This document shows positions 1 to 11,000 of a DNA stretch of 47,500 nucleotides, piece after piece (position 1 is the stretch's first letter; each line of letters starts with the position of its first letter). Below the pieces are notes generated by a model. The model made no database searches, had not been told where the DNA came from, and saw only the letters and a program-made list of their open reading frames with translations. The DNA is from Symbiodinium natans. Lineage: Eukaryota; Sar; Dinophyceae; Suessiales; Symbiodiniaceae. Position numbers and translations under genes: made by a program. The stretch lies in the NCBI GenBank assembly GCA_905221605.1, contig CAJNDS010000532.1, positions 35,001 to 82,500 on the forward strand. Reading direction: 5' to 3'.

Positions 1-237
1 CCAAAAACAGGTATCAGCCGGCACAAGGCAGTGCAAGACCGTAAACCCCAAACCCTAAACCATAAAACCCTAAAACCCTACAAAAAAAACACACCAAAAC
101 CCTAAAACCCTAAAAACTAAAACCCTAAAAACCAAAGCCCTAAAGCCTGAACCCTAAACCCTAAAACCCTAAACCCTAAAACCTCCAGCCCTAAACCCCA
201 AACCCTAGACCCTATGCTGCGGGGAGGAGCCTATGGG
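1..237. repeat. Degenerate CCCTAAA telomere-like tract
   Basis: Irregular CCCTAAA/CCCTAAAA units with many single-base variants. No coding signal. The same repeat recurs in both orientations through the whole window, so it is interstitial rather than a chromosome end. Confidence 0.85.
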
Positions 238-637
238 CTTAACCGGGACTTGGGGGCTTGGGGTGGGCTTCGTGGTTTTTGTACGTTTGGTTTCGTCCAG
301 GTTGTGTGAACGCTCGTGAGGTTGCAGGGGCTTCAAGGACCTTCGCCGGGATTATGGGGGATTGAGGGTGTTTCGGGGAGCCTTGTTGGGACTTTGACGC
401 CTTTTTGAGTTGAGTAACCCCCTTCAAACCCTTACAGCACCCGGAATCATCTATCCAGTCACATCCCCCAAGCAAGGCACAGAGTGGGTCGCTGCATGAG
501 GGTCTTCAAAAACGGTTCAAGGCCTAGAGGAGCTATGAGTGCTTTCGGGTTTGTGGTGTTTTTGCAAGGGCTTAAGGTCCAGGAGGTCTGGGAACAGGAT
601 ACTTCGGGCTATAGATAGGCTTTCGTGCTTGGCCGAT
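238..637. other. Unique AT/GC-mixed spacer, no gene recognised
   Basis: Non-repetitive sequence between the leftmost telomere-like tract and the ankyrin gene. Short open frames exist on both strands but none looks like a protein family I know. It lies immediately downstream of the ankyrin stop codon and may hold its 3' UTR. Confidence 0.4.
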
Positions 638-1816
638 TTAAGCTCTCAGCAAATGCACAACCTCGACGTGGCCCTCGGAAGATGCCAGCATGAGAGCGGT
701 CTGGCCGGACCTGTTCCGCAAGTTCTTGTCTGCACCGGCGTCCAGCAGCAAGCGTACAATTTCGACATCGCCCTCGGAAGATGCGCGCATGAGGGCGGTC
801 TCGTGGAACGTGTTCTGCAAGTTGATGTCGACGCCACCTGCCAGCAGCAAACGTACAATCTCGACGTGGCCCTCGACCGATGCATGCATGAAAGCGGCCT
901 CACCATGCCTATCTTGCAAGTTCTTGTCGGCGCCAGCGTCCAGCAGTAAACGTGCAACCTGGACGTGGCCCTGGGAAGATGCGTGCATGAGAGCGGTCTG
1001 GCCGGTCTTGTCCTGCAAGTTCTTGTCGGCGCCAGCTTCCAGCAGCAAGCGTACAATCTCGACGCGGCCGGCAGAAGATGCGCGCATGAGAGCGGTCTCG
1101 CCGGACCATTCCTGCGAGTCCTTGTCGGCGCCAGCTGCCAGCAGCAAACCCGCAATCTCGACATGCCCGTTGGCAGATGCTAGCGTGAGAGCGGTCACGC
1201 CGCCGAAGAATAGCAAGTCCTGTAAGTTTTTGTCGGCACCAGCCTCCAGCAGCAAGCGTACGATCTCGACATCGCCCTTGGTAGATGCGCGCATGAGAGT
1301 CGTGTCCTGGTCGACACCAGTGTCCAGCAGCAAACGTACAACCTCGACGTGGCCCCCGGCGGATGCGTGCGTGAGAGCGGTCTCATCGTCCCTGTCTTGC
1401 AAGTTCGTGTCGGCGCCAGCGTCCAGCAGCAAGCGTACAATCTCGATGTGGCCCTTGGACGAAGCGAGCATGAGAGCGGTCGTGCCGGACTCCTCGTCCT
1501 GCACGTCCTTGTTCACACCAGCCGCCAGCAGAGCACGGCCCACTTCCACATGGCCTGTGTCGACAGCATACTCAAGGAACTCGTCTTCAGCTCGAGGCAT
1601 CTCCTCCGTGCTGAGTTCGGAGGACAGTATCAGCTGCAGCTCAAGGGGCCCGACGAGAGGATCAAAATCCCCCAAGCACCGACCTGCCTCAAGGAGCTGT
1701 TGAAGGCAGACTGGGAAGCCATGCTGCCTTCGCAAGTGGCATTTCAAGGCGATCACGTCCTTGCCCGCGGTCGCTGCGGCAAGCTCTTGCCCGGAAACGC
1801 GCCAAACACGCAGCAT
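638..1816 (-). CDS. Ubiquitin-like / ankyrin-repeat protein, locus 1 (intact, single exon)
   Basis: 392 aa, start ATG at 1816, stop TAA at 638-640. Residues 1-66 (MLRVWRVSGQEL...) look like a beta-grasp, ubiquitin-like head; the pattern of a hydrophobic strand, GFPVCLQQLL and LELQLILSS fits that fold. From about residue 78 there are some ten ankyrin repeats of about 33 aa with the usual TALMxASxxGHVEIVRLLLxAGADKNLQD pattern; repeat 3 is shortened and the last is truncated at HLLRA. Such proteins are scaffolds for protein-protein contacts; the partner is unknown. There is no intron, unlike the two paralogues at 39.6-43.4 kb, so this copy serves as the uninterrupted reference for the family. 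Repeat-rich tandem families of this kind are common in dinoflagellates. Confidence 0.85.
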   Translation of the reverse strand: MLRVWRVSGQELAAATAGKDVIALKCHLRRQHGFPVCLQQLLEAGRCLGDFDPLVGPLELQLILSSELSTEEMPRAEDEFLEYAVDTGHVEVGRALLAAGVNKDVQDEESGTTALMLASSKGHIEIVRLLLDAGADTNLQDRDDETALTHASAGGHVEVVRLLLDTGVDQDTTLMRASTKGDVEIVRLLLEAGADKNLQDLLFFGGVTALTLASANGHVEIAGLLLAAGADKDSQEWSGETALMRASSAGRVEIVRLLLEAGADKNLQDKTGQTALMHASSQGHVQVARLLLDAGADKNLQDRHGEAAFMHASVEGHVEIVRLLLAGGVDINLQNTFHETALMRASSEGDVEIVRLLLDAGADKNLRNRSGQTALMLASSEGHVEVVHLLRA

Positions 1817-1964
1817 GGCGTCGACTCGAAGCGCCCCCCCTAGAAATTGCTGGACTTAGATGTGCCTGCCAGAGATGAAGGCAAATATTTAAGATACTGC
1901 ATCTGGGACAAGCCTGTCTGAACTTGAAATTGTTGAAGCCAGGCATGCAATGTGGGAAAGTCAC

Positions 1965-2115
1965 TCCCCAACTCTAAACCCTAAACCTGGCCCTAAACTC
2001 TAAACCCTAAACCCTAAACTCAAAAACCTCAACTCTAAACCCTGAACTCTATACCCTGAACTCTAAACCATAAACCCTAAACAACCCTGAACCCTAAGCC
2101 CGAAATTTGGGCCCC
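1965..2115. repeat. Degenerate CCCTAAA tract
   Basis: Loose CCCTAAA/CTCTAAA array upstream of the ankyrin gene, ending in unique sequence before an oppositely oriented TTTAGGG tract at 2226. Confidence 0.8.
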
Positions 2116-2225
2116 AAACCCTGTAACTGGAGCCGATGCAAACCACGCCTCCGGATGAAGGCTGGGGATCTCAACCTCGATCTTCTTCCCTGGGCGGGGG
2201 GCAACTCCCACAAACCCGTCAAGGC

Positions 2226-2615
2226 TTAGGGTTTAGGGTTTAGGGTTTAGGGTTTAGGGTTTAGGGTTTAGGGTTTAGGGTTTAGGGTTTAGGGTTTAGG
2301 GTTGAGGGTTGAGGGTTGAGGGTTTAGGGTTGAGGGTTGAGGGTTGAGGGTTTAGGGTTTAGGGTTTGGGGTTTAGGGTGGTTTAGGGTGGTTTAGGGTG
2401 GTTTAGGGTGGTTTAGGGTGGTTTAGGGTGGTTTAGGGTGGTTTAGGGTGGTTTAGGGTGGTTTAGGGTGGTTTAGGGTGGTTGAGGGTGGTTTAGGGTG
2501 GTTTAGGGTGGTTTAGGGTGGTTTAGGGTGGTTTAGGGTTTAGGGTTTGGGGTTTGGGGTTTGGGGTTTAGGGTTTAGGTAATAGGGTTTAGGGTTTAGG
2601 GTTTAGGGTGTAGCA
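2226..2615. repeat. TTTAGGG tract with an internal 10-bp variant array
   Basis: Begins as perfect TTTAGGG, passes through TTGAGGG variants, then becomes about 16 copies of a 10-bp unit GTTTAGGGTG (about 2376-2535), and returns to TTTAGGG/TTTGGGG. The local homogenisation points to slippage or unequal exchange after the tract was seeded. Confidence 0.9.
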
Positions 2616-2859
2616 GTGGTCAGCTGTACGCAGTTGTGTGCAGACATGCCCACCCCAAGGCCACCCAAACACTACTCAAAACGAGCCAAAAAAGAGCCAG
2701 CCAAATCCAAGCCAGCCCACATCCAAACACTTCTGCACTCAACGCCTGTACTTCGGACTAACATCTAGCACGCTGCCTTGTGTCATGGAGCCTGATGCCT
2801 TGCTTTTTGCAAGGTGACATCTGAGAAGATGCCTTGAAAAAAAGGTCAGATGTCGGGCT

Positions 2860-3112
2860 TATTTGTTGCCATAAATACGCTTTGTGAAAGTCATGTCTAG
2901 AAGCTTGCGAGAGCCAAATCAGCGTTTGCGTTGGGGGGTGTCTTCGGCCGGAGGGCCTTCTCATTGTGTCTCTTCTCGACGTCGGGGTGTCATGGTGTTG
3001 ATATGAACAGGCCTTGTGAGAATCATTTCTAGAAGCTTACCAGAGCCAAATCAGCGTTTGCGTTGGGGGGTGTCTTCGGCCGCAGGGCCTTCTCATTGTT
3101 TTTTCGTCTCTA
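2860..3112. repeat. Two-copy direct duplication (about 100 bp unit)
   Basis: A segment containing TCTAGAAGCTT, GAGAGCCAAATCAGCG, TTTGCGTTGGGGGGTGTC and CTTCGGCCG...GGGCCTTCTCATTG appears at about 2890-2978 and again at about 3025-3100 with few changes. No coding function recognised. The flanks up to 3545 are unique, with no gene I can name. Confidence 0.7.
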
Positions 3113-3546
3113 TGCCGGAGCACAAAGGTTGCATGGTGAAAGATCCTTTGCTAAAAAGGTCTAGAAGCTTGTGAGCTCCCAGCACCCTCTTGTTAGGGCC
3201 TTTCCGGAGCCTTAGATAGCAGGGAGCCTCCCAGACCTCTCCCAGCTTGCAGGGGCCTCCCAGGGGCCTCCCAGCCTGGGCCCGAAAAAGGGCCCCTGGA
3301 CCCGCAAAGAAAGTTTTCAGAGGGCCTAGGGAGGCCTTTAGGGGGGCCTCAAGCCAGGGTTGGGGTGGGCCTTCTGCGAGCAGAGGATCGGGTTTAGGGA
3401 AACAGTCGCTAAGCTAGGCGATTGTCGCCTGGCGAATTTTCAGGGGTGCGGTTGGCAGGCTCTGCAGCTCAGCAGAGCCTGCCATGGTCTCGCTGGCGCT
3501 CGACGTGCCCGCCTACCCACAGAAGGAGAGGGGTGGCGGGCGGGTT
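3113..3546. other. Unique spacer, no gene recognised
   Basis: GC-rich sequence with GGGGCCTCCCAG-type short repeats around 3225-3350 and a plus-strand open frame (3360-3563) that I do not recognise. No splice-phase evidence links it to the neighbouring genes. Confidence 0.3.
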
Positions 3547-3700
3547 TAGGGCTTAGGGTTTAGGGTTTAGGTTTTAGGTTTTAGGGTTTAAGGTTTAGGG
3601 TTTAGGGTTTAGGGTTTCGGGTTGAATGATTCAGAGTTCGCCTTCAACCCCATCAACCCTAAACCCTAAACCCTAAACCCCAAACCCCAAACCCTAAACT
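3547..3700. repeat. Head-to-head telomere-like tracts
   Basis: TTTAGGG units (3547-3625) followed after a short unique spacer by CCCTAAA units (3657-3700), an inverted arrangement able to pair with itself. Confidence 0.8.
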
Positions 3701-3711
3701 AGACCCAGGAG

Positions 3712-3815
3712 TAACCTATAGGAATAAAACGGGTTCCCTTTTTGGTTCTAAGGGGATTCTCAGGGAACCCCCAACCCTAGAAAAAGGAAATAGGGGCCTA
3801 CTGACCCCGCAAGAC
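3712..3815. mobile_element. MITE-like family B copy
   Basis: Starts AGACCCAGGAGTAACCTA and ends AATAGGGGCCTACTG; related copies lie at 24680-24785 and about 33225-33300. The ends are imperfect inverted repeats (GACCC-GGAGTA). No coding capacity. Confidence 0.5.
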
Positions 3816-3903
3816 CCCGACTTGTGGGCTTAGGGTTTTAAGGTTTAGGGTTTAGGGTTTAGGGTTTAGGGTTTAGGGTTTAGGGTTTAGGGTTTAGGGT
3901 TCA

Positions 3904-4335
3904 CGTGCACTGGAGCCCTACTTGGAGATTCAGCGGGTAGCTGCTTGGAGGCTTTTTGGGTACTTCTGAGTAAACTTACTACCCGAAATGTCCCTCCCCC
4001 ACATATGGTTCAAGCTAGCCATAGACCTATGGGTCTTCTCACTCTGCCCAAAGAGCATGGCTACGTGCATCCTTAAACCCCAAACCCCAAACCCTATTCT
4101 CCGCAAGATGGCACGGCTTGCAGTTGGAAGGGTGCAGTACAAACACGATGCTCGCACGGTGGTTGGACAGGAAGTCTCACTGAGTGTCCCGAAGCCAGGT
4201 GCCTGGAGCGTGGTAGCCGCAGCCTCTCGGATCTGCGCCCACTCTGCTGCTGTCAGCAATTCGCCCCATAGAGCAGCTGGCAGCATGCCGGCAGGGCGAG
4301 GTGAGATGCGTTGGAGCGAGCGAGCCCAAGCTTAA
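3904..4335 (-). other. Unassigned unique island with a minus-strand open frame
   Basis: The minus strand is open over 3930-4286 (118 aa; MLPAALWGELLTAAEWAQIR...), with a possible AG|G acceptor near 4200. It lies downstream of the last protease exon I can place and on the same strand, so it could hold 3' exons or UTR, but I see no homology to the expected second half of a DEG protease. A partial family A MITE end is at about 3915-3985. Confidence 0.2.
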
Positions 4336-4339
4336 ATGG

Positions 4340-4490
4340 CTACGGATTAGGGTTTAGGGTTTAGGGTTTTAGGGTTTAGGGTTTAGGGATGAGGGTTTAG
4401 GGTTTAGGGTTGAGGGTTTAGGGTTTAGGGGGCCTGGGTTTAGGGCGAAGTTTAGGGTTTAGGGTTAAGGGTTTAGGATTTATGGCTTGG
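4340..4490. repeat. TTTAGGG tract
   Basis: TTTAGGG with TGAGGGTTTAGGG variants. Lies in presumed intron or 3' flank of the protease gene. Confidence 0.8.
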
Positions 4491-4680
4491 GTTTCGCTAT
4501 AAACCCTACCAGGCCCGCAAGGAGCCATCTCAAGGCCCCCCCCAAACTCCTCTGTTTGACTCTAAATCCTGAACCCTAAAGCCCAAACCGTAAACCCCAG
4601 ACTCAGACCCTAGGAACCCCGAACCCTAAAATCCTGAACCCTAAGCCCCCAAACCCTAAACCCCTGTAAAGGAAGACGGC

Positions 4681-4715
4681 CCGTATGAGGCCAGAGTTGA
4701 GGAAGTTAGGATCCC
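4681..4715 (-). CDS. Candidate DEG protease exon 19
   Basis: Acceptor CGAAG|GG and donor GCCGTC enclose 35 nt that continue either proposed exon 18 phase without a stop, reading DPNFLNSGLIR. I see no clear family match, so this rests on phase and position only. Confidence 0.3.
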
Positions 4716-4855
4716 CTTCGGGGTAGTTTTAGGGTTTAAGGTTTAGGGTTTCGGGATTGGGTTTACCCCGACCCCATAAAACCCCCAAAGCCTTGAAACC
4801 CTGAAACGCCTCCTGAAACCATTAAACCCCTAAACCTAAACTCTACCCCACCCCC

Positions 4856-4977
4856 CCAACCCTAAACCCTAAACCCTAAACCCTAAACCCTAAACCCTAA
4901 ACCCTAAACCCTAAACCCTAAACCCTAAACCCTAAACCCTAAACCCTAAACCCTAAACCCTAAACCCTAAACCCTAG
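4856..4977. repeat. CCCTAAA tract
   Basis: About 17 near-perfect CCCTAAA units abutting the proposed donor of protease exon 18; in the gene's sense it reads TTTAGGG. Confidence 0.95.
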
Positions 4978-4979
4978 AC

Positions 4980-5031
4980 GGCCTTCCCGGAGAACTGTAA
5001 GCTTGGCGGACTCGCCGAAGAACTTCTGCGC
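4980..5031 (-). CDS. DEG protease exon 18 (PDZ end)
   Basis: [17 protein letters not shown]; (V/I)LREG closes the PDZ domain. Acceptor CGAG|G. The donor could be GTCTAG or, five bases earlier, GCCGTC. Confidence 0.8.
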
Positions 5032-8000
5032 CTCGGCTCGGGGGGTTGAGGGTTTAGGGTTTAGGGTTTAGGGTTTAGGGTTTAGGGTTTAGGGTTTAGG
5101 GTTTAGGGTTTAGGGTTTCGGGTTTAGGGTTTCGGGTTTAGGGTTTAGGGTTTAGGGTTTAGGGTTTAGGGTTTAGGATTTAGTGTGCCTGGAGTCTGAA
5201 GGCTCATGTGTACTTTGTTTGAAGTGGGTATCAGTACCCTAACTAAGACTAAGCGAAACGTGCAACCAGGCGAAATGGAAGCAAAAGTAGACGAGCACCC
5301 TACTTGAAGCTTCATGGGTGCTTATCAGTAGGGCCATAATGCCGTTATAAGGCAAGGATACAACCATAGCTACCCCACATAGAACCCTTCTTATAAGTAC
5401 CCACGAACCTCCCCAAGTAAGGCTCAAACAATGAGCCCTGCTGAGTCCAATAAACCCTAAACCCTAAACCCTAAACCCTAAACCTAAAACCTACACCCTA
5501 AACCCTAAACCCTAAATCCTAATTTAACCCTAAACCCTATACCCTAAACCCTAAACCCTAAACCCTAAACCCTAAACCCTAAACCCTAAACACTACACCC
5601 TCAGCCAAGCGTCGACCAGCCAAGTGTACATGACGCGCTCGTGCCTGCGGAAGCGCACCGTGCCGTCGTTTCCAATGGGCTCGCCGTCAAAAGCCAGCAG
5701 CACGTCATTGGCCTTCAGGGGGGTTTAGGGTTTAGGGTTTAGGGTTTAGGGTGTAGGGCTTAGGGCTTAAGGTTTAGGGCTTTAGAGGCTTAGGGCTTAG
5801 GGCTGAGGGCGGGGAGAGGGGAGGGGGGCGTGGAGGTAAGCTTCCCATAAACCCTGAAGCCTGAACCCCCCTCGAGCCCCTTGACCTCCAACCCGTGAAC
5901 CCCTAAACTTTTCAGCCCGTTTCCTGGGACTGAAGGTAACTGCCACAACTATTTAGCCCTAAACCCTAAACCCTCAACAATTTAATATGTTTTACCTGAG
6001 TGCATGGGGATCCTGTCTACTTCTCGCAGCGCGGGTTTGGGGCTGAAGGGTTTAAGGTTTAGAGCTTAGGGTTTGGGTTTAGGATTTAGGGTTCAGGGTT
6101 CAGGGATAAGGGTTCAGGGGCCGCCTGAAAATTAGTCGTAACCACGCAGGGGACCCTCATCTAGAGAAGTCCCTTATACCCTAAACCCTAAACCCTAAAC
6201 CCTAAACCCTAAACCCTAAACCCTAAACCCTAAACCCTAAACCCTGGACCTCCATGTACTAGGCAAAGCAACGTTGGGGCCTTCAGGGCTTTCGGAGTGA
6301 GGGCTTAGGAGGGTTTCGGGACCTTTTTTGTTAGGGTTTAGAGTTTAGGGTTTAGGGTTTAGGGTTTAGGGTTTAGGGTTTAGGGCTTAGGGCTTAGGGT
6401 TTGAGGCCTTCAGAACTTCGGCCGCCGACGATGTGGGCGACAGTCGGTTCAAGAGCACGCCTTTCTGCCTCAGCCCGAACAACTTGAAGGTTCATGGGTA
6501 CTGGTTTAGGGTTTAGGGTCTAGGGTTTCTGGGGATTCTAGGGTTTCTAGGGTTTCTAGGGTTTAGGGGTTAGGGGTTTAGGGTTTAGGGTCTAGGGTCT
6601 AGGGTTTAGGGCTTAGGGTTTCGGAGTTTAGGGTTTAGGGTTTAGGGCTGCTTCTACGTAGGGTTACAAGTACCCCAGATAAGGTTATGACCATAGCGAC
6701 CCTGCTTATAACCCTACTTATTAGAAGTACCCATGAAGCTTCAGGAAGGTCAGCGTCGCAAGCCCGTGCCTGAAGAGCGACGGACTTGAGACTCTGACGC
6801 TGAAACCTGGACCCTAAACCCTACTTGGAGGTTCAGGGTACTTAGTACCCAATGATAAGTGTAGTTATAACCCACTTTATAAATTGTAAGCCCCCTAAGT
6901 ACCCTAATAGGGTTGTAATTGGGTTATAAATACAGGTACAATTGGGTTACTACTAAGTACCCTGAACCTCCAAGCAAGTGAGCTGCTCTACCCGAAGCTT
7001 GGCTCGGGTCCCGATGCAGCCTACTTTGGGAGCTTCATGAATACTCCCGACCCAACTTGGCTGCACTTAGGACGGTAGCTATAAATTGAGTTTTTAGCTG
7101 CCTTGTTAAGAAACCCAACAAGCCCAAAAAGGCTAAAGATCTAAAGTTACAGTAAAGCACCACAAAGCCAAGGCCCAAAACTCTGGACTCGAACGCAAGA
7201 CCGACCTCAAACTAAGCCCAGCAACCCCTCAAGCACCAAAACCCGCAAACACCTCGAGCCCCCCTGCCCACAATTCACCGAGACCCTAAACCCTCAACCC
7301 CTCAACCCGCAACCCTAAACCCTCAACCCTAAACCCTAAACCCTAAACCCTAAACCCTAAACCCTACCCACATGCAGATTAAACCAAAAAGTCACAGGCG
7401 AGACACGAAGAACAAGTCACAAGCGAGAACCCCCAACGCCCGTGCCAGGCGGCTCCGGGGCCATGCCAAAGGACTCCCGCAAGTGGGAGTTCCTTGTGTG
7501 GGGTTCCGGGTTCAGGGTTCAGGGTTTAGGGTTCAGGGTTCAGGGTTTAGGGTTTAGGGTTTAGGGCTTCGGGTTTAGGGTTTAGGGTCAGGGTTTAGGG
7601 TTTCCCCGACCAACGAAGCACCTAAACCGCAAAACCCAAACAATGTCCTGCTTCTCTCCACATTACAGACCCGGACCTTTGATTGTTCTGCCAATGCTTG
7701 CACATTGCGCAGTACTTTCATATAACCATAAAGTTCCGTACCCACCAAAAAGGAACAAAACCAACACCCTAACCCTAAACTCCTAACCCCTAAATCCTGA
7801 ACCCGCCCCCCCCCCCACCTACCCTTCAGGGGGCTGGGACGAGTCTTGCTGCACGGGCGTCTCCATCGTCTGCACTTCCACACCCAGAGTCGGGAAGCCA
7901 GTGTACCTGGAGATGTTTGTGGTTTGAGGGTGTTGGGGGCTTTGGGATCCGAGGCGCTGTTGAGGGTTGAGGTCTACCCCCGCTTAGAGTCCAAAGTGCC

Positions 8001-11000
8001 TGGGTGGGGCGTGGGGACACCCCAGTGACAGTTTGTGGTTCGGTCTCAGGGGTTCAGAATTGTTTTTTTTGTTCCCGAAAGCTTCAGCGAAGGGTTCTTC
8101 GGAGAGAAAAAAAACGTTAGCCCTACCACACTACACTACCATCACCACACTACAATCACCACACTACCATCACCACACTCCAATCACCACTACCATCACC
8201 ACACTACCATCACCACACTCCAATCACCACTACCATCACCACACTACCATCACCACAGTACCATCACATCACCTCCTCTATTAAATTCTCTCTTATTTCT
8301 TAGGCTGGGGTGGGTTTCGCCGCGGCTAGCGCGATGCACCCCTCTGCGAGGATCGTGCGTGTCGGAGCGCTCCCGCTGTGCGTTTTTGCGCATGTGGATT
8401 TGTGCCTGCGCACCCTCTGCGGGGATCGTGCGTGTCGGAGCGCTCCCGCTGTGCGTTTTTGCGCATGTTACAACTTGCTTCGTACACCCTCTGCGGGGAT
8501 CGTGCGTGTCGGAGCGCTCCCGCTGTGCGTTTTCGCACATTTTACAACTTGCTTCGCACACCCTCTGCGGGGATCGTGCGTGTCGGAGCGCTGCCGCTGT
8601 GCGTTTTTGCGTATTTTGAAGCGTGGTCGTGCACCCTCTGCGGGGATCGTGCGTGTCGGAGCGCTCCCGCTGTGCGTTTTCGCACATTTTACAACTTGCT
8701 TCGCACACCCTCTGCGGGGATCGCGCGTGTCGGAGCGCTGCCGCTGTGCGTTTTTGCGTATTTTGAAGCGTGGTCGTGCACCGTCTGCGGGGATCGTGCG
8801 TGTCGGAGCCTTCCTCACAAATGTAGTACGCCGCGGACGCCCGGAGCTGCCGTAGCTGGAAAGTCGACTTTTTGTAGTACAAACGTAGTACGCCGCGGAC
8901 GCCCGGAGCTGCCGTAGCTGGAAAGTCGACTTTTTGTAGTACAAACGTAGTACTTGTAGTACAAACGTAGTACGCCGCGGACGCCCGGAGCTGCTGTGGC
9001 TGGAAAGTCGACTTTTTGTAGTACAAACGTAGTACGCCGCGGACGCCCGGAGCTGCTGTAGCTGGAAAGTCGACTTTTTGTAGTACAAACGTAGTACGCC
9101 GCGGACGCCCGGAGCTGCCGTGGCGCGAAAGTCGACTTTTCCCGAAAGCTTCAGCGAAGGGTTCTTCGGAGAAACAAAAACGTTAGCCCTACAGCTGGGG
9201 TGGGTTTCGCCGCGGCCAGCGCGATGCACCACTCTGCGGGGATCGTGCGTGTCGGAACTCTAGGGCTTCGAAAACGTCGCAAATACCGCGGGCGCGGAAC
9301 TCTGGGGCTTCGAAAACGTCGCAAATACCGTGGGCGCGGAACTCCGGGGCTTCGAAAACCTCGCAAACACCGTGGGCGCGGGCGCGAAACTCTGGGGCTT
9401 CGAAAACGTCGCAAATACCGTGGGCGCGGAACTCTGGGGCTTCGAAAACGTCGCAAATACCGTGGGCGCGGAACTCCGGGGCTTCGAAAACCTCGCAAAC
9501 ACCGTGGGCGCGGGCGCGAAACTCTGGGGCTTCGAAAACGTCGCAAATACCGTGGGCGCGGAACTCTGGGGCTTCGAAAACGTCGCAAATACCGTGGGCG
9601 CGGAACTCTAGGGCTTCGAAAACGTCGCAAATACCGTGGGCGCGGAACTCTGCAGATGGGGCTTCGAACACGTCGTAAATACCGTGGGCGCGGAACTCTG
9701 CTTAGATGGGCCCTGTGTTTAGTAGTAGGATAGATGAGTTATAGTACATACTAACAAGTTGTTAACATGCTATTGAATCATTATAAGTAGTTATAAATCA
9801 TTATAATCTGTCTAAATAGCTATGAAGGATAGTATAGTTAGTTAAACTTTAACTAAGTGTGTTAAAGTGTTTTCATGATTGGTGCAATTACTAACCATTT
9901 AGCTTGAAAGAGATTAAAGGGTTTAGTTCGATTAGATGAGTTAAGTTAGTGAATTACTAAGTCATTAGTAAAGGAGGTAAATGTTGTTATCTGCACTATG
10001 AAAGTGCGGGATGCACAATGTGGAGCAGCAAACTCATGCATGCCTTACATGGGCTCTCGGATGCAGAAAGTGAATGGGCATCTTGTTTATTCATGTTGGA
10101 AGCTATTTTAATGTGGTTTTGTTCAGCCTTTGCAGGCTATTGCTGCCTTTAATTTATGAGCATTTGCATGATTTTTCAAGTGTTTGCTGATGCAGTTGAG
10201 CTGGCATGCAGTTCATGGCTCTTTAGGGCAGAAGCCATGTCGACATGTTTGCATGCAAAGTCTACAAAACTCACACGCATGGCATGCATATATGTACATG
10301 TCATGCATGTGGCATGTGCACCTCACAGCAATTTTGTAAGCCAGCTAAAAGCTGGCATCCTCCAGCTTGGCCATGGATGCAAAATCCATTTCAGCCATGG
10401 AGGCCATCAGGGATGACCCTGTGTTGGCTGTCAACTTGAAAGCTGGCAAGATGTTGAACATGCTGGACAGCTTGGGCTACATCAGGATTCAAAACCTGAA
10501 GCCCAGCCAGCTGCTGGTGCATCCTGAGAATAGGTCGGGTGCCATGGTCAACCCTTTCAATGTTCACCAAAAAGGCTGGCAAGCACTCAAAGTTGGCTGG
10601 TCAGCCAAAAAGCTTGAGGAAAGCTATGCCCTTGAGGTCAGCCACAATTGGTCGGTGAAACACAAGCAGTTGCAGGCCATGCAGACACTGGTCGAAGCTA
10701 GCCAGGGTATGCTGGCACCAGTTGCAGGAACTGAGCAGTACATGTCCCTCAGTGCCAGTCACATGAGCCAGTTCTGCAAGGCTGTTGGTGCTGGCTGCCT
10801 CACCCAGGATGAAAACCTGGCAAGCATCAACAAAGTGTTGTCGCTGGACACTCTCCAGCAAACATTTCCTGATGCTGGTTTCAAAGAGGCTGTTACCCAA
10901 GGCTGGCGCTGGCACTGCATCGCCTTCACAGTGGAGGAAAGTATGCCATGGTTTGCCAGTTTCCTTCAGGGAGCCCTGAATGCAAGCAATCACATTGCTG

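Noticed and set aside
690-1703. Plus-strand Ser/Ala-rich protein over the ankyrin gene
   Set aside because: Antisense shadow of the ankyrin repeats; only the minus-strand frame gives a known fold.
7372-7557. Short plus-strand protein ending in a VQGSGFR repeat
   Set aside because: The repeat is translated TTCAGGG sequence and the rest shows no family likeness.
8336-9700. CRISPR-like array
   Set aside because: The units are contiguous minisatellites without unique spacers between short repeats; no cas genes; eukaryotic gene structure around.
10367-10372. TTG start for transposon gene A
   Set aside because: An ATG lies two codons downstream at 10373; no evidence for non-ATG initiation.
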